A stretch of 64,000 bases of DNA from Streptomyces durmitorensis (GCF_023498005.1 NZ_CP097289.1:5704001-5768000); one strand, 5' to 3'; shown: positions 19,160 to 28,634, numbered from the stretch's first letter. The notes: a model not told the origin generated them from the letters alone. Translations and numbers: made by a program.

Positions 19160-19741
19160 TCAGCCCAGGGCGTCCCTGGCCGGCAGATACGGCTGGCTCG
19201 ACGACAGGCCGAGGTCGCTCGGGAGCAGGGCGCCCACCCAGCAGTCGCGGAGCGTGGACTTGTTCAGGAGGGCGCCGCGGAGGGTGCCCTCGACGGTGAA
19301 GCCCGTCTTCTCCACCACCGCGCGCGACCCCGTGTTACCGACCTCCGCGCGCCACTCCAGGCGGGTGCAGCCCAGGTCGGTGAAGGCCCACCTGGCCAGG
19401 GCGAGGACGATCTCCGTCATGTAGCCGCTGCCCCGGTGCTCCTTCGCCGTCCAGAAGCCGACCTCCCAGGCGCCCGAGCGCGGGTGGTGCAGGCTGGCGG
19501 CGGCGATCAGCGGGCCGCCGTCCCGGGGGCGTACGGCAAAGGTGTACTCCGTGTCGTACCGCCAGCCGTCCGGCACCATGCGCGTGATGAAGCCCTCCGC
19601 GTCCGAGCGCGCGTACGGCGAGGGGATCGTGGTCCAGCGCTGGATGTCGGGGTCCTGGCAGGCCGCGTACGTCTCGTCGGTGTCGGCGGGCGTGAAGGTG
19701 CGCAGGCTCAGGCGTTCGGTGGTGAGGGTGACGGGCTCCAT
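19160..19741 (-). CDS. GNAT-family N-acetyltransferase (RimJ/RimL type)
   Basis: Protein of 193 residues. It starts METVTL-like (MEPVTLTTERLSLRTFTPAD), the common opening of this class, and has the acetyl-CoA loop region EHRGSGYMTEIVLALARWAF and the end motif NTGSRAVVEKTGF. It transfers acetyl from acetyl-CoA to a protein N-terminus or small amine; the substrate cannot be read from sequence. It is divergent from secA across 223 bases. Confidence 0.88.
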   Translation of the reverse strand: MEPVTLTTERLSLRTFTPADTDETYAACQDPDIQRWTTIPSPYARSDAEGFITRMVPDGWRYDTEYTFAVRPRDGGPLIAAASLHHPRSGAWEVGFWTAKEHRGSGYMTEIVLALARWAFTDLGCTRLEWRAEVGNTGSRAVVEKTGFTVEGTLRGALLNKSTLRDCWVGALLPSDLGLSSSQPYLPARDALG

Positions 19742-19964
19742 CCGGTGATTCTGCGGGGGCGAGGGACCCGAGGCCAGTGCTTTTGGCTGACGTTTCCCCT
19801 GCATTTCGCCGAGCGCTGATCGGCACAACCCGGCACCTTCCAGGCCCCCCGTCCGTTGACGTATCGGCAGACCTCCCGGCGCGGCCCGCTCCTCGCTTAC
19901 GATGGCCGTTGCCCTATGAGTAAACCGACCATGCCAGGCCCGACCGGCAAGGAGACCAACCCCC

Positions 19965-22805
19965 GTGTCCGTCCTCTCGAAGATCATGCGTGCAGGCGAA
20001 GGCAAGATCCTGCGCAAGCTGCACCGCATCGCGGACCAGGTCAACTCCATCGAAGAGGACTTCGTCAGCCTCTCCGACGCCGAGCTGCGCGCGCTGACCG
20101 AGGAGTACAAGGAGCGTTACGCCGACGGCGAGACCCTTGACGACCTCCTCCCCGAAGCCTTTGCCACGGTGCGTGAGGCCGCCAAGCGCGTCCTCGGCCA
20201 GCGGCACTACGACGTCCAGATGATGGGCGGCGCCGCGCTGCACCTCGGCTATGTGGCCGAGATGAAGACCGGTGAGGGCAAGACGCTCGTCGGCACCCTC
20301 CCCGCGTACCTCAACGCCCTGTCGGGCAAGGGCGTGCACCTGATCACGGTCAACGACTACCTGGCCGAGCGCGACTCCGAGATGATGGGCCGCGTCCACA
20401 AGTTCCTGGGTCTGTCCGTCGGCTGCATCATCGCCAACATGACGCCGGCCCAGCGCCGCGAGCAGTACGCGAGCGACATCACGTACGGCACGAACAACGA
20501 ATTCGGATTCGACTACCTGCGCGACAACATGGCGTGGTCGAAGGACGAACTGGTGCAGCGCGGCCACAACTTCGCGATCGTCGACGAGGTCGACTCGATC
20601 CTCGTGGACGAGGCCCGTACGCCGCTGATCATCTCCGGCCCCGCCGACCAGGCCACCAAGTGGTACGGCGACTTCGCCAAGTTGGTCACCCGCCTCACCA
20701 AGGGCGAGCCCGGCAACCAGCTGAAGGGCATCGAGGAGACCGGCGACTACGAGGTCGACGAGAAGAAGCGCACCGTCGCCATCCACGAGTCCGGCGTCGC
20801 CAAGGTCGAGGACTGGCTGGGCATCGACAACCTGTACGAGTCGGTGAACACCCCGCTCGTGGGTTACCTGAACAACGCCATCAAGGCCAAGGAACTCTTC
20901 AAGAAGGACAAGGACTACGTCGTCATCGACGGCGAAGTCATGATCGTCGACGAGCACACCGGCCGTATCCTCGCCGGCCGCCGCTACAACGAGGGCATGC
21001 ACCAGGCGATCGAGGCGAAGGAAGGGGTGGACATCAAGGACGAGAACCAGACCTTGGCCACGATCACCCTGCAGAACTTCTTCCGGCTCTACAAGCGCCA
21101 CGACCACGACGGCAAGGAAACCCCCGGCCTCTGCGGCATGACCGGTACGGCCATGACCGAGGCCGCCGAGTTCCACCAGATCTACAAGCTGGGCGTCGTG
21201 CCGATCCCGACGAACCGGCCCATGGTCCGCGCCGACCAGTCGGACCTGATCTACCGCACCGAGGTCGCGAAGTTCGCCGCCGTCGTCGACGACATCGCCG
21301 AGAAGCACGAGCAGGGCCAGCCGATCCTGGTCGGCACGACCTCCGTGGAGAAGTCGGAGTACCTCTCCCAGCAGCTCTCCAAGCGCGGCGTCCAGCACGA
21401 GGTGCTCAACGCGAAGCAGCACGACCGTGAGGCGCCGATCATCGCCCAGGCCGGCCGCAAGGGCGCCGTCACCGTCGCCACGAACATGGCCGGACGAGGC
21501 ACGGACATCAAGCTCGGCGGCAACCCCGACGACCTCGCAGAGGCGGAGCTGCGCCAGCGCGGTCTCGACCCCGTCGAGCACGTCGAGGAGTGGGCCGCCG
21601 CGCTGCCCGCCGCCCTGGAGAAGGCCGAGCGGTCCGTGAAGGCGGAGTTCGAGGAGGTCAAGAGCCTGGGTGGGCTCTACGTCCTTGGCACCGAGCGTCA
21701 CGAGTCGCGCCGCATCGACAACCAGCTGCGCGGTCGCTCCGGCCGTCAGGGCGACCCCGGCGAGTCCCGCTTCTACCTCTCGCTCGGCGACGACCTGATG
21801 CGCCTGTTCAAGGCGCAGATGGTCGAGCGCGTGATGGCCATGGCGAACGTCCCGGACGACGTACCGATCGAGAACAAGATGGTGACGCGCGCGATCGCGT
21901 CCGCCCAGTCCCAGGTCGAGCAGCAGAACTTCGAGACCCGCAAGAACGTCCTGAAGTACGACGAGGTCCTCAACCGCCAGCGCGAGGTCATCTACGGCGA
22001 GCGTCGCCGCGTCCTGGAGGGCGAGAACCTCCAGGAGCAGGTCACGCACTTCATGGACGACACGATCGACGCGTACATCTCGGCGGAGACCGCCGAGGGC
22101 TTCGCCGAGGAGTGGGACCTGGACCGGCTGTGGGGCGCCTTCAAGCAGCTCTACCCGGTGAAGGTCACCATCGACGAGCTGGAGGAGGACGCGGGTGACC
22201 GCGCGGGTCTGACCGCCGAGTTCATCTCCGAGTCCATCAAGGACGACATCCACCAGCAGTACGAGACGCGTGAGGAGCAGCTCGGCTCCGAGATCATGCG
22301 TGAGCTGGAGCGGCGCGTCGTCCTCTCGGTGCTCGACCGCAAGTGGCGTGAGCACCTCTACGAGATGGACTATCTCCAGGAGGGCATCGGCCTCCGCGCC
22401 ATGGCGCAGAAGGACCCGCTGGTCGAGTACCAGCGCGAGGGCTTCGACATGTTCAACGCCATGATGGACGGCATCAAGGAGGAGTCCGTCGGCTACCTGT
22501 TCAACCTGGAGGTCCAGGTCGAGCAGCAGGTCGAGGAGGTTCCGGTGTCGGACGCGGCCGGGGCCACGTCCCTGGACAAGAAGGACGCCGTTCCGGCCGG
22601 CGGCGGCCGTCCCGAGATCCGCGCCAAGGGGCTCGACGCCCCGCAGCGCCCCGACCGTCTCCACTTCCAGGCGCCGAACGCCGAGGGCGGGGTCGACGAG
22701 GGGGACTTCGAGACCGAGGACGCGGGTGTGCGGTCCGAGTCGGACGGGATGACGCGTGCCGAGCGGCGTAAGGCTCAGAAGGGTGGGCGGCGCCGCAAGA
22801 AGTAG
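19965..22805 (+). CDS. secA: preprotein translocase ATPase SecA
   Basis: Protein of 946 residues. It is the motor ATPase that pushes preproteins through SecYEG. Walker A MKTGEGKT is near 99-106, the DEAD-box segment is [18 protein letters not shown], and the second ATPase half has [14 protein letters not shown] and [20 protein letters not shown]. The helical scaffold follows ([21 protein letters not shown]). The tail ends [17 protein letters not shown] and lacks the cysteine-rich zinc motif of E. coli SecA, as is common in actinobacteria. GTG start at 19965. Two hairpins follow the gene. Confidence 0.98.
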   Translation: MSVLSKIMRAGEGKILRKLHRIADQVNSIEEDFVSLSDAELRALTEEYKERYADGETLDDLLPEAFATVREAAKRVLGQRHYDVQMMGGAALHLGYVAEMKTGEGKTLVGTLPAYLNALSGKGVHLITVNDYLAERDSEMMGRVHKFLGLSVGCIIANMTPAQRREQYASDITYGTNNEFGFDYLRDNMAWSKDELVQRGHNFAIVDEVDSILVDEARTPLIISGPADQATKWYGDFAKLVTRLTKGEPGNQLKGIEETGDYEVDEKKRTVAIHESGVAKVEDWLGIDNLYESVNTPLVGYLNNAIKAKELFKKDKDYVVIDGEVMIVDEHTGRILAGRRYNEGMHQAIEAKEGVDIKDENQTLATITLQNFFRLYKRHDHDGKETPGLCGMTGTAMTEAAEFHQIYKLGVVPIPTNRPMVRADQSDLIYRTEVAKFAAVVDDIAEKHEQGQPILVGTTSVEKSEYLSQQLSKRGVQHEVLNAKQHDREAPIIAQAGRKGAVTVATNMAGRGTDIKLGGNPDDLAEAELRQRGLDPVEHVEEWAAALPAALEKAERSVKAEFEEVKSLGGLYVLGTERHESRRIDNQLRGRSGRQGDPGESRFYLSLGDDLMRLFKAQMVERVMAMANVPDDVPIENKMVTRAIASAQSQVEQQNFETRKNVLKYDEVLNRQREVIYGERRRVLEGENLQEQVTHFMDDTIDAYISAETAEGFAEEWDLDRLWGAFKQLYPVKVTIDELEEDAGDRAGLTAEFISESIKDDIHQQYETREEQLGSEIMRELERRVVLSVLDRKWREHLYEMDYLQEGIGLRAMAQKDPLVEYQREGFDMFNAMMDGIKEESVGYLFNLEVQVEQQVEEVPVSDAAGATSLDKKDAVPAGGGRPEIRAKGLDAPQRPDRLHFQAPNAEGGVDEGDFETEDAGVRSESDGMTRAERRKAQKGGRRRKK

Positions 22806-22810
22806 TGGCG

Positions 22811-22870
22811 TGACGCTTTGCGTCAGGTAGTGCTGTGGAGGGCCGGGCGCCGTGAGGTGTCCCGGCCCTC
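22811..22870 (+). terminator. secA terminator (two hairpins)
   Basis: First hairpin: TGACGC (22811-22816) and GCGTCA (22820-22825), loop TTT. Second, stronger: GAGGGCCGGG (22838-22847) and CCCGGCCCTC (22861-22870), perfect 10 bp. Both are within 65 bases of the secA stop. A CCCGGGG-rich repetitive stretch follows up to the end of the next gene. Confidence 0.82.
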
Positions 22871-22933
22871 TCGCCTTGTCCGGGGGCTTTCCCGGGGCAT
22901 CCCCGGGGCTTTCCCGGGGGCTTCCCGGGGCCT

Positions 22934-23389
22934 TCACGGGGGTGGAGCGCCCACTTCTACCGCCGTGCAGCGCCACCTCTGGTCGTCGCCCAGGTGCAGG
23001 CGGAACGCCAGGGCCCTGAGGGCGGAGCCCGCGCCGATCCTCGCGAAGACCTCGTAGACCCCGGGGCGGGGTTCGTAGTGGCCGATCCGGTGGATCGTGG
23101 GGCGTCGGTCGTTCACGTTGAAGGGCGCGAGTTCGGCGAGGCGGGTCAGGTCGTCGAACGCGGTGTGGGCGATGTGGCGGGCCGCCCAGTGGACCGGCTT
23201 CTGGCCGCTGAGCACCAGGAGCAGGCGTTCGGCGAAGAGCTCCGTGGGGTGCGGTGGGGGTTGGGGTGGGGTCCTGAGGGGGCGTGTGGGGGTACGTGCT
23301 GCCGCCGAGGGGCGGCGGGGGTCCGTGCGGCCCGGTGGGCGTGTGGTCGTCGCCGGGCGGGGGCGGGGCCTGGTCATCACCTTCTGCAT
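22934..23389 (-). CDS. Rv3235-family protein
   Basis: Protein of 151 residues from the ATG at 23389, which has CGGAGG 9 bases upstream. The first ~60 residues are arginine/proline-rich and probably disordered. The folded part runs from ELFAERLLLVLSGQKPVHW to DQRWRCTAVEV. It matches the small family named after M. tuberculosis Rv3235, encoded close to secA, mtrAB and lpqB in many actinobacteria; function unknown. It is convergent with secA. Confidence 0.8.
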   Translation of the reverse strand: MQKVMTRPRPRPATTTRPPGRTDPRRPSAAARTPTRPLRTPPQPPPHPTELFAERLLLVLSGQKPVHWAARHIAHTAFDDLTRLAELAPFNVNDRRPTIHRIGHYEPRPGVYEVFARIGAGSALRALAFRLHLGDDQRWRCTAVEVGAPPP

Positions 23390-23755
23390 ACCGTGGTGCC
23401 TCCGGCTTCGCTGTCCGGCTCCTGGGGTGCTCGATCCTGGGATACCGGGGAGTAACTTCCGTCGGAGATCTTGTACGGGGGCGGAGGCGGGGGTCGCAAG
23501 GGGCTGCGGGGTCCGGGGGCGAGGGGCGGGGGAGTCACCTATCTGGGTGGCCAGGGGTGCGTTGTTCCTTGGGGGCGTTGGGGTGGGCCGGGTGAAGGGC
23601 GGGCGTCGCGGGTGACGTGGGGGGTGGGTGTGGGGCACAGCTCGAAGGGGGACGCCCGCACGTATTCTGGGGGCCTGTTCAGGTGCCTCGAGGTGTCCTC
23701 AGGTGTCTTCAGGTGCCTTCAGAATCTGTGATTCCGACTGTGAAAGCGGGCCGTC
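23390..23755. other. divergent intergenic region with 10-bp tandem units
   Basis: 366 bases between divergent genes. Most is G-rich and unremarkable. Four consecutive 10-bp units of AGGTGYCYTC-type sequence start at 23681, 23691, 23701 and 23711, ending 35 bases before the next start codon. Promoters for both genes must be here, but I could not place them. Confidence 0.55.
23681..23720. repeat. four tandem 10-bp units
   Basis: AGGTGCCTCG, AGGTGTCCTC, AGGTGTCTTC and AGGTGCCTTC lie head to tail. The 10-bp period places every unit on the same face of the helix, which would suit a regulator-binding array, but slippage is equally possible. Confidence 0.8.
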
Positions 23756-24253
23756 ATGCGCGTCTACGTTCCCCTGACCCTGAGCCGTCTCGCCGAGGCG
23801 TACAAGGCGGGCGAGCTGGGGCCGGCGCCGCTGACCGCCTATGCCGTGACGCCTGCTCTGCGTGAGTGGTACGTCTCCGATGACATCGAGGAGCTGGAGT
23901 ACGCCGCCCTGAACCGGGCCGCGCTTGCTTCGCTGCGGTTGATCGCCGGTGACGCGGGGGTGGCTCGGCGGCGGGTTGTGGTGGCTGCGGATGTGCCGGA
24001 TGCGGGGCTGGAGCCGGAGCTGGGGCCGGACGCGGCTCTTGGTGAGGTTCGGGTCGCCGGGGTGCTGGGGTTCAAGAAGGTTGCCGCCGTGCATGTGGAC
24101 GCGGAGGACGCGGAGGGGGATGTCGCCGCGGCGGTGGGGGTGCTGGGGGCTGCGGATCAGGGGGACGATGACGCGCGGTTCACTGTGGACGGGGTCGAGG
24201 ATCATGAGCTGCTGTGGTTCGCGACGCAGGAGATTCCTGGGTTGATCGGCTGA
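23756..24253 (+). CDS. conserved protein, DUF6912-like
   Basis: Protein of 165 residues beginning MRVYVPLTLSRLAEAYKAGE. No signal peptide or membrane segment. The sequence (YAVTPALREWYVSDDIEELEYAALNRAA) matches what I recall of a conserved actinobacterial family named DUF6912, encoded near secA; its function is unknown. The second half is acidic. It is followed directly by two copies of the palindromic intergenic element. Confidence 0.72.
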   Translation: MRVYVPLTLSRLAEAYKAGELGPAPLTAYAVTPALREWYVSDDIEELEYAALNRAALASLRLIAGDAGVARRRVVVAADVPDAGLEPELGPDAALGEVRVAGVLGFKKVAAVHVDAEDAEGDVAAAVGVLGAADQGDDDARFTVDGVEDHELLWFATQEIPGLIG

Positions 24254-24257
24254 GGGG

Positions 24258-24436
24258 TCCCTGCGGGGCTTGGGCGGGGTACGGAGCTGGTCCGCCTTGG
24301 GGGCGGGGCCGCGCCGGTATGTCCGTCCTCGCTATCGTCCGGTGGCCGCGGGGTTGCTTCGCTGCTGGAGTGCCGCGAGCCGTGCTCCGGGCGGACATAC
24401 CGGCACGTCCCCTCGGGTGCGCTGCCGGCTGCGGGG
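24258..24436 (+). repeat. palindromic intergenic element, copy A
   Basis: Core inverted arms GCCGGTATGTCCG (24313-24325) and CGGACATACCGGC (24392-24404) enclose a conserved block CTCGCTATCGTCCGGTGGCC, a variable ~30-base centre and CCGTGCTCCGGG. After the right arm comes conserved ACGTCCCCTCG. The left flank, from TCCCTGCGG through TTGGGGGCGGGG, is shared with copy C. It begins 5 bases after the upstream stop codon. Confidence 0.88.
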
Positions 24437-24605
24437 GCGTGCGTGCTGCGGGGCTGGTCTGTCTTTGGGGGCGGGGCCGTGCCGGTATGTCCGTCCTCGC
24501 TATCGTCCGGTGGCCGTGCGGTTTCTTCGGTGGGGGAGTGCTGGGAGCCGTGCTCCGGGCGGACATACCGGCACGTCCCCTCGGGTGCGCTGCCGGCTGC
24601 GGGTG
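24437..24605 (+). repeat. palindromic intergenic element, copy B
   Basis: In tandem with copy A, period 168 bases. The arms at 24481-24493 and 24560-24572 extend to a perfect 16-bp pair here (24478-24493 with 24560-24575). Same conserved inner blocks; the central ~30 bases differ from A and C. The outer limits are approximate. Confidence 0.88.
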
Positions 24606-24755
24606 CCTTCTTGCTTGGGTGTTCGGCGCACTGGATGCTGCGGGGTAATCGGGTGGGCGGGCGGGAAGTATCCGTCGCGGAGCGGCGGGCCTGTTTGTTG
24701 CGGGGCTGTGTTGCCGGGGGAGTGGGTTGTCGGTGGGGGCGGGTAGCGTTTCCGT

Positions 24756-25433
24756 ATGGGGAAGCTGCAGCGCGGGGCGCACATCGTGTGGGACTGGAAC
24801 GGGACACTCCTGCATGACATTCATGCGGTGATCGAGTCGACGAACGCTTCGTTCGCGGAGATCGGGCTGGATCCGATCACGCTCGAGCGGTATCGCGACC
24901 TGTACTGCGTGCCTGTCCCGCTCTTCTACGAGCGGCTCATGGGGCGGTTGCCCACGGACGCCGAGTGGGAAGTCATGGACGCCGTCTTCCACAAGCACTA
25001 CTGGGCTCGGGCCGAGGCCTGCGGCCTGGCCGACGGTGCCGCCGAGCTGCTCGCCGAGCGGCGGGCAGCCGGGCGTACGCAGTCGTTGCTGTCGCTCGCG
25101 CCGCACGAGCACCTCGTGCCGATCGTGCGGCGGCACGGGATCGAGGAGCACTTCGTGCGCATCGACGGGCGCATGGACGCCTCGCACGCGGGCAAGGCCG
25201 AGCGGATGGTGCGGCACCTTGCGGCTCTTGAGGGAGTCGCTGCCGCCGAGCGTGTCGTGGTCATCGGGGACGCCGTCGATGACGCGGTCGCGGCGGCGCA
25301 TGTGGGTGCGCAGGCCGTGCTCTACACCGGGGGGTCGCACAGCAGGGCCAGTCTGGAGGCCGTGGGGGTGCAGGTTCCCGTGGTCGACAGTCTTGCCGAG
25401 GCCGTGGAGGTGGCCGAGCGGCTGGCTGCTTAG
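24756..25433 (+). CDS. HAD-superfamily hydrolase
   Basis: Protein of 225 residues. Motif I reads VWDWNGTLLHD, with the nucleophile aspartate present but the usual second aspartate (DxD) replaced by asparagine (DWN). Motif II is near SLLSLAPHEH, and motif IV is VVVIGDAVDDAVAA. It resembles phosphoglycolate-phosphatase-like members; the substrate is unknown. The Asn may lower phosphatase activity or change chemistry, though DWNGT variants recur in the superfamily. The ATG at 24756 has no strong ribosome site. It ends about 75 bases before the next gene on the same strand. Confidence 0.87.
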   Translation: MGKLQRGAHIVWDWNGTLLHDIHAVIESTNASFAEIGLDPITLERYRDLYCVPVPLFYERLMGRLPTDAEWEVMDAVFHKHYWARAEACGLADGAAELLAERRAAGRTQSLLSLAPHEHLVPIVRRHGIEEHFVRIDGRMDASHAGKAERMVRHLAALEGVAAAERVVVIGDAVDDAVAAAHVGAQAVLYTGGSHSRASLEAVGVQVPVVDSLAEAVEVAERLAA

Positions 25434-25509
25434 GTGAAGCGGCTTACCCTGTGCGGTCGGGTGCGTACGCTGGGTGGGATGGTTCCGACGCGGGCGTAGC
25501 GGGGGCGAC

Positions 25510-27828
25510 ATGGGATTCGGCTTCGGGCAGCGCAGGAGTGGTCGGTTGCCCGCTGAGACCACCAGCTTCGTGGGTCGGGGCGAGGATGTCGCCGCCTTGG
25601 GGCGGGCGTTCGGGCAGTCCCGGCTTGTGACCGTCGTGGGGCCCGGAGGCGTCGGCAAGACCCGGGTGGCCTTGCGGGTGGCCGCGGGGGCCGCCGAGCG
25701 GTTTCCCGACGGGGTCTGGCTCGCCGAGCTGTCCGCGCTGCGGGATCCGGAGCTGCTGCCGGGGACCCTCGCCACCGTGCTCGGACTGCCCGAGCAGACC
25801 GGGGTGCAACCGCTCGACGCCGTGGTCGATTTTCTGCAGCAGCGGCGGGCGCTGATCGTTCTTGATACGTGTGAGCATCTGGTGGACGCCTGCGCCATGC
25901 TCGCCGATGTGCTGCTCAGGGAGGCGCCGGGCACCAGCGTCCTCGCCACCAGCAGACAGCCGCTCGACGTGCCGGGCGAGAGCTGCTGGCCCCTGCAACC
26001 GCTCGGCGGGGCCGAGGCCGTGGAGCTGTTCGTGCAGCGGGCCGGTGCCGTGGTGCCGGGGTTCGCCGTGAGCGAGGGCAACCGGGAGCTGCTGAGCGCC
26101 CTGGTGCGCCGGCTCGACGGCATTCCGCTCGCGCTGGAGCTCGCCGCCGTGCGGCTGCGCGCGGTGCCGCTGGAGCAGCTCGCCGCCCGGCTCGACGCCC
26201 GGTTCCGGGTGCTCACCGGCGGTCGGCGCACCGCGCTCACGCGGCACCAGACGCTGCGTACGGCGATCGACTGGTCCCACGAGCTGTGCACGGAGCCCGA
26301 GCGCGTGGTGTGGGCCAGGCTCTCGGTGTTCGCGGGGACCTTCGACCTCGCGGCTGCCGAGCAAGTCTGCGCGGGCGGTGCGGAGTTGCCTGCCTGCGAG
26401 GTCATCGAGTATCTGATCGGGCTCGTGGACAAGTCGGTGGTGCAGCGGGGAGCGGGGGACACCTACCGGCTGCTCGACACCATCAGGGAGTACGGCGCCG
26501 AGCGGCTCGGGACGGACACGGACGAGGCAAGGCAGCGGCACTTCACGTACTACGGAGAGCTGGGGCGGCGCTTCGAGGAGCGTTTCCTGAGCGCGGAGCA
26601 GGTGGCGTTGCACGCGGCGGCGCGGGATGCCGAGGACGATGTGCGGGCCGCGCTGGAGTACGCGTACGGGACGCCGGGCCTTGAGCGCGAGGGGCTGCTG
26701 CTCGCCACCCGGCTCTGGCCGCACTGGCGGGCGGTGGGCGCCATGTCCGAGGGGGAGCGCTGGATCGACAAGGGGCTGCGCGCGGCGCCCGGCGACAGCC
26801 CTGAGCGGGCCGCGGGGCTGCACAGGACCGGTGAGTTCTGCCTGTGGCTCGGCAATCCCGGGGCCGCCCTTGAGCGGCTCACCGAGGCGGTCGGTGTCGC
26901 GCGGCGCGTCGGGGACGACGGTGTCGCGGGACTTGCCGAGGCCGAACTGGCGGGCACCCGGGTCATTCTGGCGGCGGGCTCGGGCTCGGGCTCCGGCTCC
27001 GGTGACCTCGCCGAGGCCCTGGCCGAGATGGGGCGGGCCAGGGTGCGGCTCGTCGAGGTCGGTGACCCGGCGCGGTCGGCGCTGTTCTGCCACGAGGAGG
27101 CGGCCGTCAGAGCGGCGCTGGGGGATCCCGCGCTCGCCCTCGAACTGTGCGACGAGGCGTTGGCGCACCTCGAGCCCTTCGAGGGTGAGCGGCATCTGCG
27201 CGGCGCGGCCCTCATGGTGAAGGGCGTCTCCCTCTGGGTGGCGGGCCGCGGCAAGGAGAGCGCGCAGACGCTGCGGCAGGCGCTGGACTCCGTCGGGCGG
27301 ATCGGCGAGGCGCTGGCCGCGAGGCTGTGCTGCGCCGGGCTCTCCTGGGCGGCGGCCCAGGAGGAGCGGTGGATCAGGGCCGCCTGGCTCCTCGGGTACG
27401 TGGAGGCGGCGCGGAGCCGTACCGGGGACACGTTCGGGATGTTCCCGACGCTGCGGGGGCTGCATGCCCAGGTGCGCGAGCAGGTCGCGGAGGCGCTCGG
27501 CGAGCAGGCCTTCGCCCGGTGGTACGGGGAGGGCGAGCGGCTGTCCATGCGGGAGGCGGTGGCCGCGGCTCAGGCCGACCTGGACCGGCCCGCCGCCGTG
27601 CCGGGGCCGCGGGGCGTGGGGGGTGCCGGGCTCGATGTGCTGACCCGGCGTGAGCGGGAGGTGGCGGCGCTGGTGGCGCAGGGCATGTCCAACCGGGAGA
27701 TCGCCGAGCGGCTGGTCATCTCGAAGCGGACCGCTGATGCGCATGTGGAGCACATTCTGGCGAAGCTGGGGGTTTCCTCTCGGACGGAGATCGCGGGGGT
27801 TGCGGGCCTGGGGGCCTTGGGGAGTTGA
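25510..27828 (+). CDS. large ATP-binding LuxR-family transcriptional regulator
   Basis: Protein of 772 residues from the ATG at 25510. The N-terminal STAND/NB-ARC-type ATPase has Walker A VVGPGGVGKTRVA near 38-50, Walker B RALIVLDTCEHLVD, and LDGIPLALELAAVRLRA. A long helical, TPR-like middle includes a short (SG)n run near residues 490-500. The C-terminal LuxR helix-turn-helix (about 700-762) has LTRREREVAALVAQGMSNRE and SKRTADAHVEHILAKLGV. It is built like AfsR/MalT-class signal-sensing activators but without a SARP N-terminus; the signal and targets are unknown. A GTG at 25474 would add 12 residues. A strong hairpin follows. Confidence 0.9.
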   Translation: MGFGFGQRRSGRLPAETTSFVGRGEDVAALGRAFGQSRLVTVVGPGGVGKTRVALRVAAGAAERFPDGVWLAELSALRDPELLPGTLATVLGLPEQTGVQPLDAVVDFLQQRRALIVLDTCEHLVDACAMLADVLLREAPGTSVLATSRQPLDVPGESCWPLQPLGGAEAVELFVQRAGAVVPGFAVSEGNRELLSALVRRLDGIPLALELAAVRLRAVPLEQLAARLDARFRVLTGGRRTALTRHQTLRTAIDWSHELCTEPERVVWARLSVFAGTFDLAAAEQVCAGGAELPACEVIEYLIGLVDKSVVQRGAGDTYRLLDTIREYGAERLGTDTDEARQRHFTYYGELGRRFEERFLSAEQVALHAAARDAEDDVRAALEYAYGTPGLEREGLLLATRLWPHWRAVGAMSEGERWIDKGLRAAPGDSPERAAGLHRTGEFCLWLGNPGAALERLTEAVGVARRVGDDGVAGLAEAELAGTRVILAAGSGSGSGSGDLAEALAEMGRARVRLVEVGDPARSALFCHEEAAVRAALGDPALALELCDEALAHLEPFEGERHLRGAALMVKGVSLWVAGRGKESAQTLRQALDSVGRIGEALAARLCCAGLSWAAAQEERWIRAAWLLGYVEAARSRTGDTFGMFPTLRGLHAQVREQVAEALGEQAFARWYGEGERLSMREAVAAAQADLDRPAAVPGPRGVGGAGLDVLTRREREVAALVAQGMSNREIAERLVISKRTADAHVEHILAKLGVSSRTEIAGVAGLGALGS

Positions 27829-27837
27829 CGGCTCCCT

Positions 27838-27889
27838 GCATCCGATCGCCCCGCCGTACAACGCATCCGATCGCCCCCCCCGTACAACG
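27838..27889. repeat. direct repeat, two copies of ~26 bp
   Basis: GCATCCGATCGCCCC followed by CCGTACAACG occurs twice back to back, differing only in the length of the central C/G run, just after the LuxR-type gene. Confidence 0.8.
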
Positions 27890-27893
27890 CACC

Positions 27894-27923
27894 GTGCCTG
27901 CCCTCGCCGACGAGGGCAGGCAC
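27894..27923 (+). terminator. terminator after the LuxR-type regulator
   Basis: Perfect 13-bp stem, 27894-27906 (GTGCCTGCCCTCG) against 27911-27923 (CGAGGGCAGGCAC), with tetraloop CCGA. No T-run follows, as is common in Streptomyces. It may also serve the convergent DJ-1/PfpI gene. Confidence 0.82.
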
Positions 27924-28067
27924 GTCTGTGTGGCCGGAAAGCGGCACAGGGGACAGCATGACGGCTTGTGCGTGTGCACTGCATCGGTACCGGCCCGGAA
28001 CCGTATACGCATTTCCACGGCCCCGGCCTGATCGGTATACGTACCGACCCTTCCGCGCGTCCCGGCT

Positions 28068-28634
28068 CTACGTCACGGGCGCCTTCGCCCGCAGCACCGT
28101 CAGGAACTCCCTCATCCAGCCCGAGTGATCCGGCCAGGCGCGGGCCGAGACCAGCGTGCCGTCGACCACCACCTCCGCGTCACGGAACGTCGCGCCCGCC
28201 GTCTGCATGTCCAGCTCCAGGGCCGGGTACGCCGTGACCCTGCGGCCGCTCAGGCCGCCGATCGCCGCCGTCAGGAGCGGGCCGTGGCAGATCTGGGCGA
28301 CCGGCTTGTCCGAGTCGAAGAAGGACTTGAGGATCTTGCGGAGCTCCGGGTCGTTGCGCAGATACTCGGGTGCCCGGCCGCCCGGGATCACCAGAGCGGC
28401 GTACTGGCCGGGATCGACTTCGGAGAAGGCGAGGTCCGCGGGCCAGGTGTAGCCGGGCTTCTCCGTGTACGTGTCGAAGCCGGGCTCGAAGTCGTGCACC
28501 ACGAACTGCAGCTTCTTGCGGGCGGGGGCGGCGATGTGGACGTCGTACCCCTCCTCGCGCAGCCGCTGGTAGGGGTACAGGACCTCCAGGGACTCCGCCG
28601 CGTCGCCGGTCACTATCAGGATCTTGGCTGCCAT
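28068..28634 (-). CDS. DJ-1/PfpI-family protein
   Basis: Protein of 188 residues. It has the class I glutamine-amidotransferase-like fold with the nucleophile cysteine in AQICHGPLLTAA and the upstream glutamate region SEVDPGQYAALVIPGGRAPEYL. Members include PfpI proteases and YhbO-type stress and glyoxalase-like proteins. The exact activity here is not readable. The ATG at 28634 has GGGGAG 9 bases upstream. Two 21-bp direct repeats lie just upstream (28652-28672 and 28675-28695). It is divergent from the glutamate dehydrogenase gene. Confidence 0.9.
   Translation of the reverse strand: MAAKILIVTGDAAESLEVLYPYQRLREEGYDVHIAAPARKKLQFVVHDFEPGFDTYTEKPGYTWPADLAFSEVDPGQYAALVIPGGRAPEYLRNDPELRKILKSFFDSDKPVAQICHGPLLTAAIGGLSGRRVTAYPALELDMQTAGATFRDAEVVVDGTLVSARAWPDHSGWMREFLTVLRAKAPVT

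Noticed and set aside
19856..19903. secA promoter TTGACG with TACGAT
   Set aside because: The two boxes are 36 bases apart, too far for one promoter; no better pair was found.
19914..22976. 1020-codon open frame antisense to secA
   Set aside because: Same reason; secA is complete and highly conserved on the other strand.
24258..24605. CRISPR-like array
   Set aside because: Only two tandem units of ~168 bases, far longer than CRISPR repeats, with no cas genes and an inverted-arm structure.
24258..24605. Insertion sequence
   Set aside because: Inverted arms are present but no transposase frame and no clear target-site duplication; at most a non-autonomous element.
24180..26462. 760-codon minus-strand frame across the repeats and the LuxR-type gene
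   Set aside because: It reads through the repeat copies and antisense to two recognised genes; Ser/Pro/Arg-rich without domains.
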